A stretch of 64,000 bases of DNA. It comes from Paulinella micropora. Lineage: Eukaryota > Cercozoa > Imbricatea > Euglyphida > Paulinellidae. Shown one piece after another: positions 56,944-64,000 of this stretch (position 1 is the first letter of the stretch; the number at the start of each line of letters is the position of its first letter). The stretch lies in contig WBZZ01005824.1 in assembly GCA_019918135.1 (NCBI GenBank), positions 7,501 to 71,500 on the forward strand. The letters run 5' to 3'. The position numbers and the translations under genes are program-made. The notes under the pieces were generated by a model, which was not told where the DNA came from, ran no database searches, and was given only the letters and a program-made list of their open reading frames with translations.

Positions 56944-59093
56944 CTAGAAGCCCGCCAGCGCTCCGTGCACCTGCGGGATCCCGCCCGCAAACAGCACCTG
57001 CAGCTGCGCGGACGCCAGTTCCTCCAGCGCTGTTGTCATGTGCAGCAGCCACACCGGAGCGCGCGGGTCCTGCGCGAACAGCTGCACCCAATCCAGGTAC
57101 TCGTCCGCACTGCGCGCCATAATGGCGTGGAAACCGGCCGCGAATTCACAGAACGCGGTCCCCAGCGAAACGTACAGGGCGGGCAGCACCGCGCCGAGGG
57201 TGGTCAGTGACGCGGACTGCACCTCCTCGCAGGCCGCCGGCAGCAAACGCCGCAACGACAGGTTGCAGTGCAGGGAGGCTAGGAGCCAGCGGTCGCTCTC
57301 GTCCTGCCGGGACAAATAATGTCCCGGCAGCGCGCGGCGCCGCACCTCGAGCGTCTCGGCGTACGCGTGCAGGTTGCAGTTGGCGTCGTCGTGCCACTGG
57401 TCGCAGTCTGTCCGCACGAAGGTCTCGTGCAGCCAGCCCTCGAGCCAGGGCCCCAGGCCCACGCCGCCCAAGAGCCCGCCCACCGCGTGTGAAAAGCTCA
57501 GAGAGCCGCCGCTCTCCCACAGCTGCCTGCGAGTCATGACGCAGGCCGTGGCTACCAGCAGCACCAGCAGCTCGTCATGGCATCACGGCCCGCCGCCGTG
57601 GCGAGCACTATTGCGTGCCAGGCGCGCGCGTTCGCTGGGCGGCAGCGCGGCCCCGACCGCCTGCCAGTGCAGGCAGTGGCGCAAAAGCAGGCACAGCAGC
57701 ACCTGCAGCCTCAAACGCCGGCGGCGCGCGGGCGGGCCGTAGCACACGAGCGCCTTTCCAAACGCCCTGTCCAGATCGGCGTCCCGCTGCTGCAGCGTCG
57801 CGGTCAGCGCCAGCAAAAAGGTCGCGCCGCGCCCCGTGCTTAGTTCCGCCAGCAGCTGACGGACCGCACCCGCGAGCACGGGGCCGGGCTGGCGGCGTTG
57901 GAACTGTGCGCAGGCCTGGTCCAGCGCGGCCCGCGCGCCGTCGTCCAACGTCGAAGTAGCTGCCGCGAAGGCCCCCGGGTGGTAGATCCAGTTCCACGCG
58001 GCGCTGCAGCGCATGTGCGGCCGCGCGGCGACGTCCGCTGGCTTGACGACGACGAACACGCGCAAGTGTGAAGCGGCCAGCACGCACTGCTCGAACTCGC
58101 GCTGGGCCTCGGAAAAGTCGCGGGCAACGACCAACTCCCTGGGCGGCAGCGCAGACGCGTTCCCGCCCAGCAGCGCCAGCAGGCCCCCGCCGCCAGCTTG
58201 CAACCCGCACTTCGTGGCCCCACGCTCTTGTCAAAGCGCAGCGCCGTCGCGATGACCTGCATCGACTCGTCGTCCAGCGCGGCCTTGGGCACTTGGCGCC
58301 GCACCGAGGTCAGCGAGAACAACCGTTGCTGGCGCTGCAGCGCCAGGAAGGTCCACAGCAGCAGGTCGGGCCCCTCTTGCTCCAGGTGTTCCAGGTACGC
58401 CCGGCGGTGGTTCCCCCAGGCATTCTGCAGCCAGGGCGCCAGCTCGTTGCGAGCCCCGGACGGTAGAATGCTCTGCAGCTCGGTGCGCAGGAGCTGGCGC
58501 GTGGTGAAAAAGGCGCTGTTGTTGCTACCATCGACCCACAGCAGCACCATGAGCTCTAGCAACGACAGCTCCGACCGGATGCCGTGGCACAGCACGGACA
58601 GGGGCACGACCAGTTCTTCCGCGGTCCAGGCCGTACACTTGAGCGCCGCCCAGCGCGCGCAGGGGCCGTCGGTGTCCAGCAAAGTGTCCCGGTACGCTAT
58701 CCGCTGCAAACGGTTGTTGTCTTCCAGGCCGCACACCGTGCCCGCGACAGCTTCGTGGCGGCCGAGCGCCCCTAGCAGGTCCAGCGCGTTGCGCAGCTGC
58801 GCATCGGCCAGCGCGCGGTGGCAGCCGGCCTCTTCAAGCGACGTGCCTACCAGCACGGGCGAGACCAGCCCGCCGGCCTCGTGCTCGATCGACGCGTTCA
58901 GCGCCGCCGCCCACGCCTCGGCCCGCGCAAAGAACTCGTCACGCGCCCGGCCGCGCTTCTCGTCCAGACCGACCAGAACTTCGCGCTCGGCCGACGCGAC
59001 CCGCCGGCGCAGCGGTTGTAGAACAAAGGAATCGCGTAACTTTGGGATCCCATTTTTTCCCAAATTTTCTAAGGTTTTGGCTGGTTTTTTCAA
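56944..59093 (-). pseudogene. Large unknown protein at the right end of the virus-like element
   Basis: Minus-strand coding spread over overlapping ORFs of 417, 206 and 206 residues. It is rich in Ala, Leu and Arg, with helices such as LLELMVLLWVDGSNNSAFF and ELVVARDFSEAQREFEQCVL, and a C-terminal part with hydrophobic stretches (SHAVGGLLGGVGLGPWL, TLGAVLPALYVSLGTAF). No family recognised. It is the last coherent gene of the element and appears broken in about two or three places. Confidence 0.45.
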
Positions 59094-59836
59094 AACTCTC
59101 AGGATACGTGTAGAAACGATGCCGATGCTAGGAAAACTTATTAAAACGATATTAAAACATGTTTTTATTAATTTAGACTGACTTTGACTTCACTTCAACA
59201 GTACTCCGGAGGCGGTCCGGACCTGTCTGACATACGTATTTTTCGAGTTTTCGTACATGTCAAATCAGCGGGTTTTGATAGCAAATTCAAGGGCGATGCA
59301 GGAAAACATGTTTTTAATGTTTGCAACTATTTACTATTGCAGTCTGAGCTCATTCTAAGAATGTTTACGGACTTGGAGCCACGGGCGCAGACTTGCACTG
59401 ACTCAGCAGTGTACTACACAACTACACCCAAGTCAGAGCATAGTCGTGCGTCCTCTGCTACAAAATCAGCGTAAAATGGCAGACAATCGATATAATTACT
59501 AAATTATCATTATTTCCTGACATTTCACTTATTGTCAGCCATATAGAATGACTTTGTGACTTGACTTGGGCGTGCGTGCTGTCACGGTCACACAGCGAAC
59601 GCTAACCCAAGTCAAGGCACCGACAAAAAAGGGAAGGCACAAAGCGGCATAAGCGGCGATGTTTGTATTTCTACTTGTTTTCAAGGTAAAAAAATAGCTG
59701 CCCATCCAAGACAGCTAGCTCTTGTTGGATTTGAACTTGATCTGACTGACTAACAGCCCCCACCATCACATAGCCTTCAGTGTCGCCTACATAAACAGAC
59801 AAAATATTTAAGGCAACATGCAGCGACCGAGTACCT
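59094..59836. other. Right flank spacer with an inverted repeat
   Basis: AT-rich sequence without a convincing gene; the boundary between virus-like element and host probably lies here. CTTGACTTGGG (59560-59570) and CCCAAGTCAAG (59606-59616) form an 11-bp inverted repeat with a 35-nt loop; a further CCCAAGTCA occurs near 59429. Poly-A signals in both directions are possible (ATTAAAA near 59141). Confidence 0.45.
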
Positions 59837-60716
59837 TTACGAGCGCCGCATTGCCATGGACGCCAAGGCGAAATCAAAGTATGGGTTGCCTCCGGCGGGC
59901 GAGGCTGGCAAGTTGGTGACAGTGCTGGCAGCGGTGCTGCGTGCAGGGGATCCGGACGTGACCGCTATGCCTACCCTCTCACACAATCTCTCTACCATTC
60001 TCTCCAACAGATCCTCCTTGTCAATTGCTGGAGGTTGTGGTTTGTTGCCGGTTTTGGTGATTTTCTTCTCAACCGGTTCATCCTCACCATCCTCTGCCTC
60101 GCCCTCATCTGCCTCTTGCACACGTGGAGTATTTTTCTTACTACCCTTTATCTTATTGTGTTTTGTTTGTTCTGCTTTTTGCTTTTGTTTTTCTTCTTGT
60201 TCTTTTTCCTGTGCTTCTTTTGCCTGTCTTTCCCGTTCTTGCTGCTGTCTGTCTTCTAACAACTTAGTTATGTTCTGAGTGTGCTTGCCTAGTGCGATCG
60301 CTAGCATGGCTTCAACCTGGCCCGCGGTAAGGGAGGCAGGCGCTTCTCCTCCCTCCTCCTCCTCCTCCTCCTCCTCCGCCTTCTGCACCCACAATGTATT
60401 TGCAGAAATAAAAGCGAACAGCGTTTGCATACGGAAAGCTAAAGCAGATTATGTGAGATTATGTAATATTAGAAGCTTTACCTTACTCACAGACTTGGAC
60501 TTGTCTTTGGGCTTCTTGCCCCCCGACGGAGTTTCTACACATAATTGACACACACCATAAAGTCCGGACATAAATGCAGCAGCAATATGCAACGATGGAC
60601 GAAAATCAAATGAGTTTCCTTACTTTTGTTGTTGGTCTTGGGCTTTTTGGTTGCTGGCTCCGGCATTATAACCTCCTCGACCTCCTCCTCGTCTCCGTCC
60701 ATGCCTGCAGTAGTTT
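59837..60716 (-). CDS. Spliced host gene, three 3' exons
   Basis: Exons 60716-60624, 60534-60491 and 60382-59837 on the minus strand. Introns are 89 and 108 bp with GTAAGG...AG and GTGAGT...AG borders, and the reading frame is kept across both. The product ends with an acidic exon (KAEEEEEEEEGGEA), a Gln/Glu/Lys-rich coiled coil (QQQERERQAKEAQEKEQEE) and a C-terminal region with IDKEDLLERMVERLCERVG. Short basic repeats precede it (KKPKTNNK, KKPKDKSKS). Likely nuclear by composition; family unknown. It continues upstream, to the right. Confidence 0.6.
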
Positions 60717-60793
60717 CTGCATATACACACACATAAAACTCAGACTTGCGAGGCAAGGCAAGAAACAGCCTGACCATTTTTGAGGTTTTTGAC

Positions 60794-60847
60794 CCTGAGA
60801 GAATTTCGCGGCATAGTCACGGCGGCGGAGTTGGACTTGGGGAGTTT
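60794..60847 (-). CDS. Probable further exon of the host gene
   Basis: 54 bp flanked by TAG on the 5' side and GGGTCA on the 3' side; like the next two exons it begins AAACTCC/AAACTAC and keeps the same phase, encoding TPQVQLRRRDYAAKFSQ. The donor is weak (GTCAAA). Confidence 0.4.
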
Positions 60848-60869
60848 CTAAACGACAAGGTGGGGGGGG

Positions 60870-60995
60870 GGGGGGGGAGAGGTAAAGACAAAGAAAGAAA
60901 AAAAGAAAGAAAGAAAGAAAAAAAGAAAAAAAGAAAGAAAAAAAGAAAGAAAAAAGAAAGAAAGAAAGAAAGAAAAAGAAAGGAAGGAAAAGAAA
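60870..60995. repeat. Poly-G and (GAAA)n microsatellite in an intron
   Basis: G run at 60862-60877 followed by GAAA repeats to about 60990, lying between exon candidates of the minus-strand gene. Confidence 0.85.
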
Positions 60996-61011
60996 GAATG
61001 TGTGTATGTAC

Positions 61012-61270
61012 ATTTGCTTCGGCAGCACAGTCCGCCAGAAGGAACTCCAGCTTTCTCCACTTGCGAAGAAGGGGGGGGATGGTGGGATTCCCAACGTACG
61101 GCTTAAACAAGGGGGCTATATCTTTGTCGAAGTCCAAGGGTGAATCTCCAAGGTAGACGGAGCGCTTGTAGTTGAAAACGTAAAAGCCCAGCAGCTGCAG
61201 ATGCTTCGAGTCTGCAACCCCGTCCCGGTGGTGTCGACTTCCCGAACGGCCATGATGTAGCGTTTGGTGC
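61012..61270 (-). CDS. Possible exon of the host gene
   Basis: 259 bp between a TTTAG acceptor and a GTACAT donor on the minus strand. One frame encodes VADSKHLQLLGFYVFNYKRS, LGDSPLDFDKDIAPLFKPYV and KWRKLEFLLADCAAEA, which looks like real protein. The frame near the 5' end is uncertain (an alternative frame reads RYIMAVREVDTTGTG). Link to the downstream exons is not proven. Confidence 0.4.
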
Positions 61271-61649
61271 CTAAATTGAGGAAAGAAAGAATAAATTAAC
61301 AACAAATCAATAAATAATAACAACAATATTAACAACAAAAGAGAGAGAAAGAGAGGTGGGGGGGGGGAGAGAGACACTGCAGGAAGAAGAAAAAAAGAAG
61401 AAAGAAAGAATAAAAAAAAGGGGTGGGAGAGGAAGACAATGACAGAAATACTATTAGAGAGATAGAGGGCGAGAGAGAGAGAGAGACCTGTCAGAGAGAG
61501 AGAGAGAGAGAGAGAGAGGCAGAAGGAATTTTTACTTCGGTTTCTGTCGGCTTGACCCTTTTTGCGCCAATCCGGTGGAAAGATCAAGGCTAGCCTGCAA
61601 GGGACAGTGGATGGCGTGAGGGTGGGACTGGGGAGGGAGAGAGAGGGGG

Positions 61650-61690
<41 letters not shown>

Positions 61691-61737
61691 GAGAGAGACC
61701 CAGGAGCGCTTGCTGTTTCCCATTCGCAGGTTTCCAC
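61271..61737. repeat. Purine-rich simple repeats in an intron
   Basis: GA-rich sequence with (GA)n runs near 61468-61516 and 61648-61680 and G runs near 61358-61366 and 61681-61691. No gene. Confidence 0.8.
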
Positions 61738-61846
61738 TTGCGTCTTGGGGCCCAACAGAAAATCGTGGTACTTGGTCAGCCTGACGTTGAGTACCAAGGC
61801 TCCCTCCCGGACCTTGTTGTCGTCCGTCGTCAGCTTCAACAGCAAG
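61738..61846 (-). CDS. Possible exon of the host gene
   Basis: 109 bp after an AAG acceptor on the minus strand, ending at a possible GTGGAA donor. It encodes LLLKLTTDDNKVREGALVLN and VRLTKYHDFLLGPKTQ, which has real-protein composition. It stands between two large microsatellite blocks. Confidence 0.4.
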
Positions 61847-61879
61847 CTTCCCCCCGTCCCAACATCAACAACATCAGCA

Positions 61880-62040
61880 ACAACAACAACAACAGAAAAG
61901 ACAAGAAGAAGAAGAAGAAGAAGAAGAAGAAGAAGAAGAAGAAGAAGAAGAAGAAGAAGAAGAAGAAGAAGAAGAAGAAGAAGAAGAAGAAGGAAAAGGA
62001 GGAGGAGGAGGAGGAGGGGGAGAAGAAGAAGAAGAAGAAG

Positions 62041-62072
<32 letters not shown>

Positions 62073-62349
62073 TGTATGTATGTATGAAAGTTTGTATGTT
62101 TGTATGTATGTATCTATGTATGTGTGTATATGTATGTATACCAGTCCAACAACAACAAGTTACAACAACAACAACAACAACAACAGAAAAAGAAGAAAGA
62201 AGAAGAAGAAGAAGAAGAAGAAGAAGAAGAAGAAGAAGAAGAAGAAGAAGAAGAAGAAGAACAGAAAAGAAGAAGAAGAAGAAGAAGAAGAAGAACAACA
62301 ACAACAACAACAACAACAGAAAAGAGAAGAAGAAGAAGAAGAAGAAGAA

Positions 62350-62427
<78 letters not shown>

Positions 62428-62522
62428 TGTATGTATGTATGAAAGTTTGTATGTTTGTATGTAATAAAATGTATCTATGTATGTGTGTATATGTATGTAT
62501 ACCAGTCCAACAACAACAAGCT

Positions 62523-62558
<36 letters not shown>

Positions 62559-62682
62559 GAAAAGAGAAGAAGAAGAAGAAGAAGAAGAAGAACAGAAAAG
62601 AGAAGAAGAAGAAGAAGAAGAAGAAGAAGAAGAAGAAGAACAACAACAACAACAACAAGAGAAAAGAGAAGAAGAAGAAGAA

Positions 62683-62777
<95 letters not shown>

Positions 62778-63089
62778 AGAAGAAGAAGAAAAAGAAGAAG
62801 AAGAAGAAGTATGTATGTATGTATGAATCTTTGTATGTTTGTATGTATGGATGTATGTGTGTATATGTATGTATACCAGTCCAACAACAACAAGTTACAA
62901 CAACAACAACAACAACAGAAAAGAGAAGAAGAAGAAGAAGAAGAAGAAGAAGAAGAAGAAGAAGAAGAAGAAGAAGAAGAAGAAGAACAGAAAAGAGAAG
63001 AAGAAGAAGAAGAAGAAGAAGAAGAAGAAGAAGAAGAAGAAGAAGAAGAAGAAGAAGAAGAACAACAACAACAACAACAGAAAATATAA

Positions 63090-63122
<33 letters not shown>

Positions 63123-63175
63123 AAACAAGAAGAAGAAGAAGAAGAACAGAAAAGAGAAGAAGAAGAAGAAGAAGG
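61880..63175. repeat. Higher-order array of (CAA)n, (GAA)n and (TATG)n
   Basis: Three successive units of about 355-385 bp, each with a GAA run, a TATG block (from about 62071, 62427 and 62811), a fixed piece ATACCAGTCCAACAACAACA and a CAA run with AGAAAAGAGAAG joints. The fixed pieces are nearly identical, so the units spread by tandem duplication. The long Lys, Arg, Glu, Leu or Ser frames across it are repeat translations. Confidence 0.9.
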
Positions 63176-63655
63176 AGGACACTTGGACACGGGGGAGAGT
63201 GAAGACTCACACACTGGCGACGGGTAGGCGGGATCAAGAGAAGGCGGGTAAGTTGGTTGAAGTAGAATTTACGGGAAGTTGTTCAAAGTACGACCACAAC
63301 ACCAAATTTTTTCTCGAGAGGAGGTAGTGGAGCGCCACGTTGTTGCACGTAGAACGCCAACATTATTGCAAGATTTGAAATGAAAACATATTTCCTGCTC
63401 TTGGTGAGTCTTAACTTGAGCCGGAATGATCTTGCTTTTTTTTTTCTTGGGTCTGGCAGCAGAAAACGATGCACAAAAACAAGCCCAAAAACGCTCGTTT
63501 CTGGTTGGATTATGAGGCCTATCTGTCCAGCCGGCTGGTGCCATGCCACGAAAACATTTGCACTATGTTGTTTGCGTGTGGCCTTTCGTTTGCAATGAAT
63601 TTTGTCTGAGAAAACAGCTCCGTTGTTGCAATCTGAAGATACAGTCTCTGGGTCG
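63176..63655. other. Unique sequence with a diverged repeat copy
   Basis: No convincing gene. From about 63390 to 63480 the sequence (CTTGAGCCGGAATG..., GCACAAA) resembles part of the 175-bp tandem unit that follows, so it is probably an older third copy. Confidence 0.55.
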
Positions 63656-64000
63656 GCCATGTCTGAATTTTAGCAAAACTTTGTGCATTGAATGTGCAGT
63701 GGAAACCAAAGTATTGTAAACGATTTTATGTTTCCGGCTCTTTCTGAAGCTCAACTTGAGCCGGAATGCCTGTGCTTTGTTGTTTTGTGTATTTGTTTTT
63801 ATAATAGCAGTGCACAAACCTTTGTCGTTGGCCATGTTTGAATTTTAGCCAAGATTTGTGCAGTTGGTGTGCAGGGGAAACCAAAGTATTGTAAACGATT
63901 TTATGTTTCCGGCTCTTTCTGAAGCTCAACTTGAGCCGGAATGCATGTGCTTTGTTGTTTTGTGTATTTGTTTTTATAATAGCAGTGCACAAACCTTTGT
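63656..64000. repeat. Tandem repeat with a 175-bp unit, open at the right edge
   Basis: Two nearly identical units start at GCCATGT (63656 and 63831). Shared landmarks include CCAAAGTATTGTAAACGATT, TTTCCGGCTCTTTCTGAAGC and AATAGCAGTGCACAAACCTT. The second copy runs to the window end. Confidence 0.9.

Larger units (their letters stand above)
23744..59093. mobile_element. Virus-like element of about 35 kb, related to large or intermediate eukaryotic DNA viruses (fossil)
   Basis: About 20 closely packed genes on both strands with short spacers, GC-rich coding and AT-rich or homopolymer-rich gaps, and a gene set of viral type: TV-Pol-like polymerase with UL9-like helicase, RNR large subunit, PCNA, VLTF2, VLTF3 and a tyrosine-recombinase/telomere-resolvase-like protein. 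VLTF2 and VLTF3 point to the nucleocytoviruses or their smaller relatives; a TV-Pol is more usual in virophages, Polinton-like viruses and transposons. No capsid, packaging ATPase or maturation protease was recognised. Limits are set by the first and last coherent genes; no terminal repeats were found. Around half a dozen genes appear broken, perhaps eight to twelve breaks in all. Most coding is well preserved, so the insertion looks fairly young. Confidence 0.75.

Noticed and set aside
59184-59474. 96-residue plus-strand ORF in the right flank
   Set aside because: Low-quality composition, no motif and no neighbouring signal; probably chance in AT-rich DNA.
61562-63327. Long ORFs of poly-Lys, poly-Arg, poly-Glu, poly-Leu and poly-Ser on both strands
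   Set aside because: They are translations of GAA, CAA and TATG microsatellites in every frame and have no codon or composition signal of a gene.

Overview
The window is eukaryotic DNA, probably from a protist or alga; I cannot name the species. The evidence is GT-AG introns in a minus-strand gene near 60 kb, a 46-nt poly(A) tail on a retroposed-looking element, long GAA/CAA/TATG microsatellites, and genes of eukaryotic-virus type. I see no rRNA, tRNA or CRISPR.

Layout. (1) About 1-13.2 kb, minus strand: a large multi-ORF mobile element (element A), open at the left edge, coding for a USP-type deubiquitinase-like domain and a Ulp1/SENP-type SUMO-protease-like domain between proline-rich unknown proteins. 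Its 5' side carries three diverged repeats of about 225 bp (13.2-13.85 kb). (2) 14.7-20.1 kb, plus strand: a smaller, decayed relative (element B), head to head with A, ending in poly(A). An insert of about 1.7 kb with direct repeats at its ends splits its first Ulp1-like domain. (3) 20.2-20.9 kb: microsatellites. (4) 21.2-22.7 kb: two ORFs joined by an ATGA overlap, possibly a cysteine peptidase. (5) 22.77-23.59 kb: seven imperfect palindromes, each 54-55 bp long.

(6) About 23.7-59.1 kb: a compact virus-like element, treated here as a fossil, with roughly 20 genes. Neighbouring genes alternate between divergent and convergent pairs with short gaps. The left half holds replication and expression genes: a TV-Pol-like polymerase joined to a UL9-like helicase, ribonucleotide reductase large subunit, a possible single-strand DNA-binding protein, a PCNA-like clamp, homologues of viral late transcription factors VLTF2 and VLTF3, and a tyrosine-recombinase/telomere-resolvase-like protein. 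The right half holds accessory and structural candidates: a duplicated CoiA-like nuclease, a MYND zinc-finger protein, an F-box/LRR protein, three membrane proteins, and a pair of proteins built from shuffled copies of two modules. Hairpins sit next to many gene ends, and G or C homopolymers fill many spacers. I could not recognise a capsid protein, packaging ATPase or RNR small subunit. Several genes look broken, so the copy is probably not functional, although the coding signal is still clear and it does not look very old.

(7) 59.1-64 kb: host flank with a spliced minus-strand gene whose introns contain expanded microsatellites, a higher-order microsatellite array, and a tandem repeat of 175 bp running off the right edge.

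The most interesting points are the telomere-resolvase-like gene in the same element as a cluster of palindromes of resolvase-site size, the unusual viral gene set (TV-Pol/helicase with VLTF2, VLTF3, PCNA and RNR in about 35 kb), and a mobile element pairing a deubiquitinase with a SUMO protease.
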